Source: Anaerolineae bacterium
GTDB taxonomy: Bacteria; Chloroflexota; Anaerolineae; B4-G1; SLSP01
Length of the DNA: 38,495 bases
Direction: 5' to 3'
Assembly (NCBI GenBank): GCA_016931185.1
Contig: JAFGFI010000135.1
Location: 1-38,495 of the forward strand
The first letter of the stretch is position 1. Every line of letters starts with the position of its first letter. The position numbers and the translations under genes are program-made. The notes under the pieces were generated by a model that searched no databases, was not told the DNA's origin, and saw only the letters and a program-made list of their open reading frames with translations. This document shows positions 26,401 to 34,917 of this stretch, piece after piece.

Positions 26401-29400
26401 GTATCGTTCGCCCGTAGAGCCTTTTGGGGCGCCCACTTGGACATTTACCGATACCGTCATTTCGACGCAGCGTTTTACAACAGATGGCGATGGTAAGGGG
26501 GGGGCGGAATTTCGTCCGGCGGAAAGTGGTTCGTATGTATTGATTGCAGAGACTGAAGACGATCAGGGTTTTCCCGTTCGCTCTGAAGTGCCGTTAGCGG
26601 TCAGTGGGCCAGGGGCAGCGATGTGGCAACAGGAAGAAGGGAAAGTGATACCCATAGCTAATGCTCAAAGTTATCGGGTAGGGGATGTGGCGCAGATTTT
26701 GTTGCCCACGCCCTTTACCGATACTTATCAAGCCCTGATCACAGTAGAGCGGGGTGGGATTATAGATGTACGTCTGGAAACTTTTTCCGAGCCAAACCCG
26801 CTAATTGAAATTCCAATTGCTAAGGCCTATGTGCCGAATGTCTACGTCTCATTCGTGCTGTTTAAGGCGTCAGGTGCTGAGTCGTCTGTCCCTGATGTGC
26901 GTATCGGCTATGTTTCCCTCAATGTTGAGCCGGTGGAGCAATCGCTAAAAGTTGAACTTATAGGCCCTTCGGATGTGGCATTTGATCGGACTGAAGCCTA
27001 TGCCCCTGGGGATGAGATAGCGCTCACGGTGCGGACTACGGATGCGCAGGGCGAGCCGGTTGACGCAGAAGTGGGGCTTTCGTTGGTGGATAAGGCGATA
27101 TTCTCACTGCGTGCCTCTAATGTTCCTCCTATATTAGATGCCTTTTATGGCGAGCAACCTTTGAGCGTTATCGGGGGTAATGCTGTCACGATACTCTTTA
27201 ACCGTGTGGCACAGACGTTGGATCAACTACGTGCTGATGCTGACCGGATGGTGTCTGAACTGACCCTGGGCGGGCTTGGTGGTGGCGGAGGAGTATCTGC
27301 CGAAATAGATGTGCGCGAGGAGTTCCCTGATACAGCTTTGTGGGAGGCGCATTTGCGGACTGGAGCTTCGGGTGAGCTTCAAGTTCCCTTCACGTTGCCG
27401 GATTCCAGTACGACGTGGGTAGTAGAGGCGCGTGCCGTCACAGAAGATACAAAGGTGGGTGAAGCACAAGCTGAACTGGTAGTAAGTAAACCCTTGCTGG
27501 TACGTCCGGTAACCCCTCGTTTCTTGGTGATTGGGGATCGTGTGGATATAGCGGCTGTCGTTCACAATAATACTGATGATGAATTGGCTGTGAATATTGC
27601 CTTACAAGTGGAAGGCGTGGTGATTGATGGCGCGAGTGAGCAATCTGTCGCACTGCCCCCCAGGGGACGAGCGCGCATTTCCTGGCCGGTTATAGTTGCT
27701 CCTACCGGTGCGGATAGGGCGATGCTTACGGTGGTAGCTCAAAGTGGTGTGTATGAAGATGCGGTACGGGTTGTAATGGGAGGGGTGCCCGGTATCCCGA
27801 TCTATCGTTACCTGGCTCCCGATGTCGTAGGGACAGCCGGGGTCCTGGATGAGGCTGGCAGTCGTCTGGAGGCTATCGTTGTGCCTTCAGAGGCCGATGA
27901 TGCCAGTACGTTGAAAGTGCGCCTGGAACCATCCCTGGTTGCGACGATGTTGGACAGTCTGGCGGCATTGGAACGGTTATCTTACGAGACAACCGATGTA
28001 CTGGTTAGTCGTTTCCTGCCGAATATTCTGATGTATGAGCTGCTACAGATGTCCGCGTCCGATTCATCGAGCGCGGATGACGTTGCAGACTTAAAAGCTC
28101 AATTAGAGACATTGGTGTTGGATGCATTGGATCGTTTGTATAGCCGTCAGAATACGGACGGGGGCTGGGGCTGGTGGCAAGATCGCAGTAATATGCATCT
28201 CACTTCATACGCGGTATTGGGCCTGACACACGCACAGCGCGCCGGCTTTACGATTCGTGAGGCTGCGCTTGAACAGGGATTGGCATATATAAGTGAAAAA
28301 CTCACATTGGCTTTGGAAGAAGAAGATCTGTATTCGCATTATGCCTTTGCGCTCTATGTGTTGGCAGAGGCTGAGATTGAACCTCCTGCGAATGCGGTGC
28401 GTGTGCTTTATGGCGCGTACGAGGATTTGGGAATAACGGGACAAGCGTATCTGGTATTGGCAATGGGGCGCTTGAATGCCACCGATGCCAGGGTGACGAC
28501 ATTGTTAGAGGTATTGCGAGCGGAGGCTGCCCTTACCGCTACCGGTGCGCATTGGGAGGACACCGATGTGCGCTATTGGAATACGGACACCCGCGCCACG
28601 GCTATTGCACTGGATGCATTGGTGAAGTTTGCATCGAGTGACCCATTGGTGTCGCAAGCCGTCAGGTGGTTGTTGGTGGCGCGTCAGGGCGATCAATGGG
28701 AGACTCCTTATGAGACGGCCTGGGCGATCGTGGCACTATCGGATTATCTCCAGGTCAGTGGTGAGTTAAGTGGAGAGTATAGTTGGGGTATTGCTTTCAA
28801 TGGTGCCGTGATGGCAGAGGGGGGAGTTAACGCGGATGAAACTGTTGAGCTTCATGTCGGAGCGGAACGTTTGCTCCGCGATCAGGTGAATGTGCTTGAA
28901 ATTTCACGGGATACCGGTGCTGGGCAGCTTTACTATGCAGCACATTTGGAATTAGCTTTACCTGTGGATCAGGCGCAAACAGAAAGTCGAGGGATAACGG
29001 TTGAGCGAGAATATTGTGTGCCGTCTGATGGTGTGACGTCTAATGACGTATTACCACTGGATGACACACAATCTACGATTGTTGAAGAAGTCCCTATAAA
29101 GATAATGGAATACAATTTGGATACGTGTGTACCGCCTACTGAAATTCGACCGGGTGATAAGGTCGAGGTGCGCCTTACTTTGACCTTACCCGAAATGCGG
29201 TACTTTGTATTGTTAGAAGATCCCTACCCGGCAGGGATGGAACCCATTGATCCGTTGCTGTCTCAAGATGCCGGGATGGATGTATCATCATTTGGCAGTG
29301 GTACGCTAATAGAAGGGCAGACAAAATGGTGGCGTAATCCCTTTGAACGGCAGGAATTACGCGATGAGCGCGCGATTTTCCTGGCAGAGGCAATTGATGC

Positions 29401-29554
29401 CGGGATTTATCAGGTGCGTTACCAGTTGCGAGCCGCTGTATCTGGAACCTATCGTGTTTTACCGGCGGTGGTAAAGGAGATCTATTTCCCAGAGGTATGG
29501 GGGCAAAGTGCTGGCAATGATATAGAAATTATGTCTTATCAAGAGGAGGAATGA
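23453..29554 (+). CDS. Alpha-2-macroglobulin-like lipoprotein lacking the thioester
   Basis: About 2033 residues. The start at 23453 has GGAGG 5 bases upstream; the frame opens earlier only with a TTG. The signal peptide ends in a lipobox LAAGC (Cys25), followed by a Thr/Pro/Glu spacer, so it is a membrane-anchored lipoprotein. Four Ig-like (Big_5-type) modules follow to about residue 500. Macroglobulin domains come next (TDRPIYRPGQTV near 700), a Gly-rich bait-like loop (GGLGGGGG near 1280), the A2M signature region (LPDSSTTWVVEARAV near 1320), an alpha/alpha-toroid domain (GGWGWWQD near 1565) and a C-terminal receptor-like domain. Macroglobulins trap proteases. Here the usual GCxEQ before SRFLP reads YETTDVLVSRFLPN: the thioester Cys is Thr1513 and the Gln is Val1516, so covalent trapping should be lost, as in E. 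coli YfaS. No pbpC neighbour is present. It overlaps the next gene at the stop codon. Confidence 0.9.
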   Translation: MEKSCTYSEIWKSFLILFLLLAAGCTGLPSGPSPTESPTESPTEVPTDTPVPTPVTEMPAGPYPPVILEHTPRAGEEVPLDTSIVFKFDQPMDRESVKQSLRVMPELNGEFAWLDETTIAFRPKGLASATRYQVFMSQDALSLDGLPLSNELAFAFSTISDLVVARVSPAPAALDLRADAPVLVAFNRAVVPVNCAGAKAEDASGNGVTCPRLPLTFEPPVLGQGKWVNTSLYRFDPLYGWGAGQTYQAMLESGMTSVDGAELKSSLVWTYTTALPFMLDYTPGNDAKNIPLDAGVRIAFNTPMDEGITGSVFNVVAESGGVIPGSITWENGGATMVFTPTQPFTLATRYTVNVGERARAVTSAPLQNPGSWTFTTVPYPSVVTISPGDGAKNVLVHEPVRISFAGKIDPATLEAYVIIDPPVSDEKIYKYFETETNVYHLSWEKDPRTEYCVSLLPGVADQYGNLLSEPDAVCFTTGDLDPFIGSATMLEAVTLDAVEPARFYFLVRNLRQASFTLSALNEANFIRGWQTTGTTVREWRETFQPAANVAEVIPVDLARRGGTLETGYYKLEWDAAESRGWRNDVLIAVIDWHVTLKLARDEALVWATDLHSGVPVSRTEVRLIDEEGLLIAAGTTNDYGLAQIPIPPREELWSRVAAVIGEPGTPGFGVALTTWMGDANPWAFDIIQNTGPFIPYTVFLHTDRPIYRPGQTVLFRGIMREADDARYALPPSDLPLLISVRDAMWEEVYSTTVTLSEMGTFDGMLHLAEDVLTGEYTLQAKIPNVEFSEWSLNFTVAAYRKPEFEVKVIPAFDEILQGEDLQIQVAATYFFGGPVSDASVNWKIRAEYYSPADLVNGHTVYDVGTWWQEPEIVAEGEAVTDAEGRVFIEVPTQLQPLVDASESGPAPQRWTVEATLMDESGFPVIGKGAVTVHSSKFYLSVQPQQWVVPVKQLLTVDVTAWDWNGQSVANQTLEVALARRTWTYRSPVEPFGAPTWTFTDTVISTQRFTTDGDGKGGAEFRPAESGSYVLIAETEDDQGFPVRSEVPLAVSGPGAAMWQQEEGKVIPIANAQSYRVGDVAQILLPTPFTDTYQALITVERGGIIDVRLETFSEPNPLIEIPIAKAYVPNVYVSFVLFKASGAESSVPDVRIGYVSLNVEPVEQSLKVELIGPSDVAFDRTEAYAPGDEIALTVRTTDAQGEPVDAEVGLSLVDKAIFSLRASNVPPILDAFYGEQPLSVIGGNAVTILFNRVAQTLDQLRADADRMVSELTLGGLGGGGGVSAEIDVREEFPDTALWEAHLRTGASGELQVPFTLPDSSTTWVVEARAVTEDTKVGEAQAELVVSKPLLVRPVTPRFLVIGDRVDIAAVVHNNTDDELAVNIALQVEGVVIDGASEQSVALPPRGRARISWPVIVAPTGADRAMLTVVAQSGVYEDAVRVVMGGVPGIPIYRYLAPDVVGTAGVLDEAGSRLEAIVVPSEADDASTLKVRLEPSLVATMLDSLAALERLSYETTDVLVSRFLPNILMYELLQMSASDSSSADDVADLKAQLETLVLDALDRLYSRQNTDGGWGWWQDRSNMHLTSYAVLGLTHAQRAGFTIREAALEQGLAYISEKLTLALEEEDLYSHYAFALYVLAEAEIEPPANAVRVLYGAYEDLGITGQAYLVLAMGRLNATDARVTTLLEVLRAEAALTATGAHWEDTDVRYWNTDTRATAIALDALVKFASSDPLVSQAVRWLLVARQGDQWETPYETAWAIVALSDYLQVSGELSGEYSWGIAFNGAVMAEGGVNADETVELHVGAERLLRDQVNVLEISRDTGAGQLYYAAHLELALPVDQAQTESRGITVEREYCVPSDGVTSNDVLPLDDTQSTIVEEVPIKIMEYNLDTCVPPTEIRPGDKVEVRLTLTLPEMRYFVLLEDPYPAGMEPIDPLLSQDAGMDVSSFGSGTLIEGQTKWWRNPFERQELRDERAIFLAEAIDAGIYQVRYQLRAAVSGTYRVLPAVVKEIYFPEVWGQSAGNDIEIMSYQEEE

Positions 29555-30861
29555 TGTCTGAACGTCAGGCTAAATCTGAAAGGCTCGGGATTATTAGTGA
29601 GGGATTTGCACCAACAGCGTTACGTTCTTTAGAAGAGAGCAGGTTGAATACCGGTTTATTGATTGATCTCGCATTGAAAACCCTTTATTTTGGCAGTAAT
29701 CTGACCGGAGTTGAGCTTTCTAAACGTATGGCTTTGCCATTCCCTAATGTTGTCAGCCAGGTGTTAGATTTTATTAAACGTGAGCAATTGTGTGAGGTAA
29801 GTGGAGCCGCTAGCCGTGGAGGGTTTTCTGAAGCGACGTATGAGTATATATTGACACAGAAGGGACGCACTATGGCTCGTGATGCATTGGAACGCACGCA
29901 GTATGCCGGTCCCGCGCCTGTGACATTAAATGACTATATCCACTCAATTCGCTTGCAGGGCTTAAAGGATGTAGTGATACATCAGCGACAGTTACGAAAG
30001 GCTTTGGCTCACCTGGTGCTGAATGAGCGTACTTTTGAGCAGATTGGCCCGGCTATCAACTCAGGTCGTTCTATTTTTCTCTTTGGCCCCCCGGGGAACG
30101 GAAAGACTTCCATTGCTGAAGCTATTGGCACGCTCTTGATGGAAGGCGATATGTATATTCCTTACGCGGTAGAGGTGGAAGGGCAGATTATTAAGGTTTT
30201 TGATGAGGTAAGTCATAAACCGCTTGACCAGGAACCGCAGCGTGGTTTGGATGCGCGCTGGGTGCGTTGCCGCCGCCCGTTTATTATTGTGGGTGGAGAG
30301 TTGACAATGGAAGGATTAGATCTTGTTTATGATACGCATAACAAGTATTATGAAGCGCCCTTTCAAATGAAGGCCAATGGCGGTATTTTTCTCATTGATG
30401 ACTTTGGCCGCCAGCAAGTGCGCCCGCGGGATTTGTTGAACCGGTGGATTGTGCCGTTAGAAAAACGCATTGACTTTTTAACGTTGCATACTGGACGCAA
30501 GTTTGAGATTCCCTTTGAGGTGTTGATTGTGTTCTCTACGAATCTGGAGCCGAAAGATCTGGTAGATGAGGCATTTTTGCGCCGCATTCGCCACAAGATT
30601 GAGGTGAATAATCCCAATTGGAAAGAATATGCGGAAATCTTCAAACGTGTGGCAGAAGGTAAGAACATTCCCGTTGCAGATGCCTCATTGGCGTACTTAA
30701 TCCAAGAGCACTATATCAAGCCTCGGCGTCTTCCGCGTTCTTGTCATGCCCGGGATATTTTGGATCAAATCATTGATATTGCGAATTACCTCAATGTGCG
30801 TCCGACGCTAAGTCAAGAATTGATTGACCGTGCGGCAGAATCTTATTTTGTGGAGTTATGA
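29554..30861 (+). CDS. AAA+ ATPase with N-terminal winged-helix-like domain
   Basis: About 435 residues. ATG occurs at 29551 and 29554; AGGAGG at 29544-29549 suits 29554 better. Residues about 30-115 look like a winged helix (LTGVELSKRM, VVSQVLDFIKREQL, 'YEYILTQKGRTMA'). The AAA+ domain has Walker A FGPPGNGKTS with Lys184, Walker B GIFLIDDFG near 280, sensor-1 FSTNL and a following FLRRIRHK that may give the arginine finger; a helical lid ends the protein. No membrane segment is seen, so it is cytosolic. It overlaps both neighbours, the macroglobulin-like lipoprotein and the phosphodiesterase, so all three are probably made from one mRNA. The client is unknown; a MoxR-like remodelling role is a possibility only. 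Confidence 0.85.
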   Translation: MSERQAKSERLGIISEGFAPTALRSLEESRLNTGLLIDLALKTLYFGSNLTGVELSKRMALPFPNVVSQVLDFIKREQLCEVSGAASRGGFSEATYEYILTQKGRTMARDALERTQYAGPAPVTLNDYIHSIRLQGLKDVVIHQRQLRKALAHLVLNERTFEQIGPAINSGRSIFLFGPPGNGKTSIAEAIGTLLMEGDMYIPYAVEVEGQIIKVFDEVSHKPLDQEPQRGLDARWVRCRRPFIIVGGELTMEGLDLVYDTHNKYYEAPFQMKANGGIFLIDDFGRQQVRPRDLLNRWIVPLEKRIDFLTLHTGRKFEIPFEVLIVFSTNLEPKDLVDEAFLRRIRHKIEVNNPNWKEYAEIFKRVAEGKNIPVADASLAYLIQEHYIKPRRLPRSCHARDILDQIIDIANYLNVRPTLSQELIDRAAESYFVEL

Positions 30862-31631
30862 TAAAAATGGCTGATTTCCCAGAAGATTGGTGGTATGGAA
30901 ACGGACGTCTGCATCCACAGCGTCCTTTGATTTTAGGGCATCGGGGGGCCAGCCACATGGCCCCACAAAACACACTGGCGGCCTTTCATAAGGCATTTGA
31001 AGTCGGTGCAGACGGCATTGAATTAGATGTGCAACTCTCGGTAGACGGTGTGCCGGTGGTGATTCATGATGCAACAGTGGATGCGACGACGAACGGCACT
31101 GGATTTGTAGCTGAATTCTCATTGGCCCAGTTGAAGGCCCTGGATGCCGGAACTTCTTTTTCCCCCGCGTTCATAGGAGAGCGGATTCCTACCTTAGAAG
31201 AGGTTTTAATGGATATAGGAGATAAGCTCCTGATCAATATTGAGTTGAAGGCTCCTACTTCGCGGGCAAAGGGTTTAGAAGAAGCAGTGGTCGGGGTTGT
31301 GCGACGGACCGGAATGCAAAAACGGGTTTGGTTTTCATCTTTCAAACCTTACGCGCTCTATCGTTCCCGGCAGTTAGCTCCAGAAATTCCTTGTGGATTA
31401 CTTTATGGAACACAGCTAAGAACTCTGTTATTGCGTCCTTTTACACCTTACGAGGCTTTACATCCCGCTAAGGAGTTAGTTACTGAAGCAGGGATTCGCC
31501 GGGCACATCGCCGTGGATTGCGGGTAGCAGTATGGACGGTGGATGATCCTGACCAGGCGCGACAACTGGCCGAATGGGGAGTGGATGCAATCATCACCAA
31601 TGAGCCCGCTCTGTTATTGAACTGTTTATAG
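30858..31631 (+). CDS. Glycerophosphodiester phosphodiesterase
   Basis: 257 residues, the size of cytosolic GDPD (UgpQ-type) enzymes, which split glycerophosphodiesters into glycerol 3-phosphate and an alcohol. The TIM-barrel catalytic motifs are present: GHRG with His28 and Arg29, 'GADGIELDVQLSVDG' with Glu55 and Asp57, IHD with His70, IELK, and the closing VWTVDDPDQARQLAEWGVDAI. There is no signal peptide. The start overlaps the AAA+ stop in ATGA (coupled translation); Met4 at 30867 is an alternative. It is the last gene of the operon and its stop lies only 6 bases from the stop of the convergent membrane protein. A link to membrane-lipid turnover alongside the lipoprotein is an inference. 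Confidence 0.93.
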   Translation: MIKMADFPEDWWYGNGRLHPQRPLILGHRGASHMAPQNTLAAFHKAFEVGADGIELDVQLSVDGVPVVIHDATVDATTNGTGFVAEFSLAQLKALDAGTSFSPAFIGERIPTLEEVLMDIGDKLLINIELKAPTSRAKGLEEAVVGVVRRTGMQKRVWFSSFKPYALYRSRQLAPEIPCGLLYGTQLRTLLLRPFTPYEALHPAKELVTEAGIRRAHRRGLRVAVWTVDDPDQARQLAEWGVDAIITNEPALLLNCL

Positions 31632-31637
31632 TTAACA

Positions 31638-32174
31638 TTAACGTGGACCATGCAATGTGGACAGGGGTTGTCGTTTGACGCTGTCGTCAAACTGGCGATA
31701 AATGGCTTGTGCGGTAAGTGTGTCCTCGGTCAAGTTCCCTTGTATCCAAGCCATGACTTGATCTCCTGGTAAACGGACGATGTGTTGGATGGTTTGGGTT
31801 TCTCCATGTGTCACCAGGGTAAGAGTCAGACTTGGGGGAAGCGTACACCCCATAGTAACGACGGGGTTCAGACTGTCCAGCATGGTCCATAACATTTGTG
31901 TGCTTTCTAGTGGGGGTGTGGAGGCGCGGTAGGTGATCTCAAGCCGGATATGGAGTGCTTGTGTAGCCCAATTAATAACTGGGTGTGCTGTTGCCGGGAG
32001 TGTATCAAGGATGACTTGCTCACATGGAGTAGGGGGAGTGTATCCCAGGAAGGGCTTGATGGTTTCTGTCGTAGGTGTGAGTACACTCCGGGCAATGAAA
32101 CTGCCAAGCCATACGATAACGGCGATATCTAGCAATACCCAGGCAAGCAAGATACGTTTTTGTTGCTGTGTCAT
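31638..32174 (-). CDS. Small membrane-anchored protein of unknown function
   Basis: 178 residues, not recognised. The N-terminus (MTQQQKR) is followed by one hydrophobic helix (about 8-30), and the rest is predicted outside the membrane. A Thr/Pro-rich stretch leads to a single ~115-residue soluble domain with two Cys (in TPCEQVI and MGCTLPP) that could form a disulfide. The sequence is not low-complexity and has credible codon use. It is divergent from the permease gene 49 bases away and convergent with GDPD. A TATACT close to the start would give a nearly leaderless mRNA, and no ribosome-binding site is visible. Confidence 0.65.
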   Translation of the reverse strand: MTQQQKRILLAWVLLDIAVIVWLGSFIARSVLTPTTETIKPFLGYTPPTPCEQVILDTLPATAHPVINWATQALHIRLEITYRASTPPLESTQMLWTMLDSLNPVVTMGCTLPPSLTLTLVTHGETQTIQHIVRLPGDQVMAWIQGNLTEDTLTAQAIYRQFDDSVKRQPLSTLHGPR

Positions 32175-32223
32175 AGGTGCATAGTATATAACGAATTGGT
32201 AAATCTACGAGTAAGGGGTGAGT

Positions 32224-33189
32224 GTGAAAAGCGAATTGACTGGGAAGGCCACTGATACGCGAAACAAACACGCCATTTCCAGACGGCACAGTGTATCAGG
32301 CATCACCAGTGGTTTGATAGCTGCTTTTCTATTGGGATGGGCGCCGATTTTGGGGAAACTTGCTTACCGGGCGCAGGTCGACCCGTTGACCCTGGCCGCG
32401 TTGCGTACTTTGGTAGCGGCTATATTTCTGTGGGGGATTTACGCAACGTTTTGGCGTAAGATGTTGTTCATCCGTTGGCAGCATATTTTGGGATGTGTGC
32501 TGGTTGGGGTGATCAACGGTCTGGGATCCTTGTTTTATTACAGTGGCTTGGGACGGCTGGATGCCTCGCGCGCGTCTTTGTTGAACGCACTATATCCGGT
32601 ATGGGTGGTCCTCTTTCTCGCTGCCTCTGGTCAGACAATCCATCGGTTTACATTGTTTCGACTCTCTCTTTCTATGTTAGGCGCTATATTGGTTACTTCC
32701 CCCAGTCAGATGTCCAGCATGATGGATTTTTTGGGCGCGATGTTAATGGTAGCCTCCGCCGCAATGTATGGTTGGTATCTGGTTATGGGGCAATGGGTCT
32801 TAGCGGATGTTCCTGCCCGTTCAGGAACACTATACATTATCACTGGGATGGCCATCACGGTTGCCCTTGCGCGCGTGATTGTGGGTATACCCATTGTCCC
32901 CATTTCGACGGGTGGATGGGGGGCCATTATTGCCCTAGGGTTAACGACGGCGCTCTCGCGGTTGGCAATGTTTCTCAGTCTGGAGCAATTGGGTGGAGTA
33001 CAAACGGCGATCATTGGCCTCACTGAGTTGGCATTGAGCCTGGGCCTGGCCTTTATCTTTTTAGGAGATCGTCTTACCCTCGCGCAATGGTTTGGGGCAG
33101 TGTTATTGTTGGGGGGAGGGATGTTTGCACGCGTAGATGTTGAGCAAGGGGCAACGCCTGCTCCTTCTTTTAACCCAATGGATAGATAA
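32224..33189 (+). CDS. EamA/DMT-family permease
   Basis: About 321 residues with ten predicted membrane helices in two homologous halves, the layout of EamA (drug/metabolite transporter) permeases. Typical points are GWAPILGKLAY in helix 1, LDASRASLLNALYPVWVVLF near helices 4-5, and 'LGGVQTAIIGLTELALSLGLAFIFLGD' with the usual Glu in the second half. There is no ATG near the N-terminus. GTG at 32218 and 32224 are both possible, and AAGGGG at 32213-32217 is placed for 32224. The substrate, amino acid, nucleoside or other metabolite, cannot be told. Its stop is 11 bases from the stop of the convergent histidine kinase. Confidence 0.9.
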   Translation: MKSELTGKATDTRNKHAISRRHSVSGITSGLIAAFLLGWAPILGKLAYRAQVDPLTLAALRTLVAAIFLWGIYATFWRKMLFIRWQHILGCVLVGVINGLGSLFYYSGLGRLDASRASLLNALYPVWVVLFLAASGQTIHRFTLFRLSLSMLGAILVTSPSQMSSMMDFLGAMLMVASAAMYGWYLVMGQWVLADVPARSGTLYIITGMAITVALARVIVGIPIVPISTGGWGAIIALGLTTALSRLAMFLSLEQLGGVQTAIIGLTELALSLGLAFIFLGDRLTLAQWFGAVLLLGGGMFARVDVEQGATPAPSFNPMDR

Positions 33190-33200
33190 TCTGTTGCTTT

Positions 33201-34361
33201 CTACATAACTATTGGCAGTGTGATGTGGAAGATACTACCTTTGTCTAATTCGCTTTCAAACCAGATTTTCCCTCCATGAAGTTCAACTAGCCCCTGCGAA
33301 ATATGTAACCCCAGCCCTGTACCACTGACTTTGGTAAGTACAGAACTTTTCGCCCGGAAAAAGCGCCGGAAAAGTCGTAGTTGATCCTCTGCGGAAATTC
33401 CCACTCCGGTATCCATAATTGAGATTTTTACAAAACCACTTTCTATCAAGGGGGTAATGCTCAATGTGATCGCCCCATTTTCGAGTGTGTATTTGTGGGC
33501 ATTGCTGAGCAAGTTGACCAGGATTTGCATTGTACGCTTTTGATCACACAGTACCGGGGGTAAGTCGAGGGGAATGTCTTGGGTGAATTTTTGTCTCTTT
33601 GCCCTAAACCGTGATGTAAATTCATTTACCACATTTTGAGCTAAATCTGCGATATTTGTGGGTTGCATATTCAACTCAATATGCCCCATTTCCATACGGG
33701 TGACGTCTAACAGATCCTCAATCAGTGCGACCAGGTTATCTACGCTTTGTAATACTAGTTCCAGGCGAGCGCGTTGTTTGTCGGTTAAGGGTTCCTGCTT
33801 ATTGGTCAAGAGTAGGTTAGCGTAAACTTTGATAGTTGTGAGTGGGGAACGGAGTTCATGGGCTGCAATGGCGATAAACTGAGATTTAATATCGTCGAGT
33901 TGTTCCAGCTCAGTGTTTATGGCGGCAAGTGCAAGGTTTTGCTGAGTTAACTGGTGTTTAAGGAGACGTAACTCATTACGCTGTTGTGCCAGTTGTTGTT
34001 CAACCTCACCTGCGTTGGAGAGTTCTTCGACAATGTGAAGCAGTCCCTGAATTGTGCCTTGGGCATCTCGATAGGGTAAATCTACAAGATTTAGGTAGAT
34101 TGTACTGCCATCTGTCGTTTCTCGATTAACCCAGGCTAATTCAAAGCGAGGGAGTTCGCCGTTCAAAATTTCACTCAGGACTTTTTCACCACCAATAAGC
34201 TCTGGAACGATTTGGAGGATATGGCGTCCATGTCCCGCTTGTTCTGTTTCCGATAAGATATGGACGGCTCCTTCAATAGTAAGGATATTTAGATCACGGT
34301 TGGTGATCATATAGGCGATTTTTCGATCTTGTAGGATAGCTTGCATAATGGCTGGTTCCAT
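33201..34361 (-). CDS. PAS-domain sensor histidine kinase
   Basis: 386 residues, no membrane segment. An N-terminal PAS-like domain (about 8-115) is joined by a signalling helix (RNELRLLKHQL) to the kinase core: H-box AAHELRSPLT with His168, N-box LLSNAHKYT, G1 DTGVGIS, F-box LFRRFFRA and G2 GTGLGLHIS. All ATPase motifs are intact. The start at 34361 has GGGAG 5 bases upstream. No response regulator gene is adjacent, so the phosphorylation target is unknown. It is the last gene of the GTPase/cyclase operon, 15 bases after the GTPase. The PAS and helix closely resemble those of the cyclase two genes upstream, suggesting duplication and perhaps a shared input. Confidence 0.93.
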   Translation of the reverse strand: MEPAIMQAILQDRKIAYMITNRDLNILTIEGAVHILSETEQAGHGRHILQIVPELIGGEKVLSEILNGELPRFELAWVNRETTDGSTIYLNLVDLPYRDAQGTIQGLLHIVEELSNAGEVEQQLAQQRNELRLLKHQLTQQNLALAAINTELEQLDDIKSQFIAIAAHELRSPLTTIKVYANLLLTNKQEPLTDKQRARLELVLQSVDNLVALIEDLLDVTRMEMGHIELNMQPTNIADLAQNVVNEFTSRFRAKRQKFTQDIPLDLPPVLCDQKRTMQILVNLLSNAHKYTLENGAITLSITPLIESGFVKISIMDTGVGISAEDQLRLFRRFFRAKSSVLTKVSGTGLGLHISQGLVELHGGKIWFESELDKGSIFHITLPIVM

Positions 34362-34376
34362 AGTAACTCCCTGGAT

Positions 34377-34892
34377 TTACTTCACCAACATATTTCCCAT
34401 ATACCGGAAGAGTGTGTCTACTTCCTCTCCCGTTTTAGCGCTGGTCAGACGATATGAGATATTGTATTTTTTTGCGAATTGCTCGATTTCATGTGGGGAT
34501 ACTTGATGCTGGGCGAGTAGATCGTTTTTGTTTGCCGCAAGTACAAAATGTGCGTTGGGGGTAAGCTGTACCAGATCATCAATATAGACTTGTAGGTTTT
34601 CAAGTGTTTCCGCGCGTGTCATATCACATACCAGGACTGCACCGGCTGCGCCCCGTAAATAGCTGGCTCGCATATGGCTAAATTCCTCGCTGCCGGCCAG
34701 ATCCCAGAGCATAATGGTGAGGTTAACAATATCATTCGCGCGGGGGATGGCTACGGTTTTGCGACTGACTTTAACTCCGATGGTACTGATATATTTATCG
34801 TCAAATCGATTGTAGATAAACCTGCGCACTAAACTGGTTTTTCCAACCGCAAAATCTCCTAGTAAACATATTTTCTTTTGCAATGTGAGCAT
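34377..34892 (-). CDS. Ras-like small GTPase
   Basis: 171 residues, the size of a minimal Ras/Rab-type G domain. Start 34892 is chosen because it gives a complete G domain with AGAGG upstream and does not run into the cyclase gene; the frame stays open further up without homology. G1 GDFAVGKTS (Lys18, Thr19), G2 TIGV (Thr37), G3 WDLAGSEEF (Asp64, Gly67), G4 NKND and G5 SAKT are all present. The G3 residue matching catalytic Gln61 of Ras is Ser68 and Thr58 is Leu65, so intrinsic hydrolysis may be slow and depend on a partner. No lipidation Cys is present at the C-terminus. The roadblock-like protein two genes upstream is a candidate regulator, as MglB is for MglA. Confidence 0.93.
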   Translation of the reverse strand: MLTLQKKICLLGDFAVGKTSLVRRFIYNRFDDKYISTIGVKVSRKTVAIPRANDIVNLTIMLWDLAGSEEFSHMRASYLRGAAGAVLVCDMTRAETLENLQVYIDDLVQLTPNAHFVLAANKNDLLAQHQVSPHEIEQFAKKYNISYRLTSAKTGEEVDTLFRYMGNMLVK

Positions 34893-34917
34893 GGTATCCT
34901 CTTCAGTATAAGATGTC

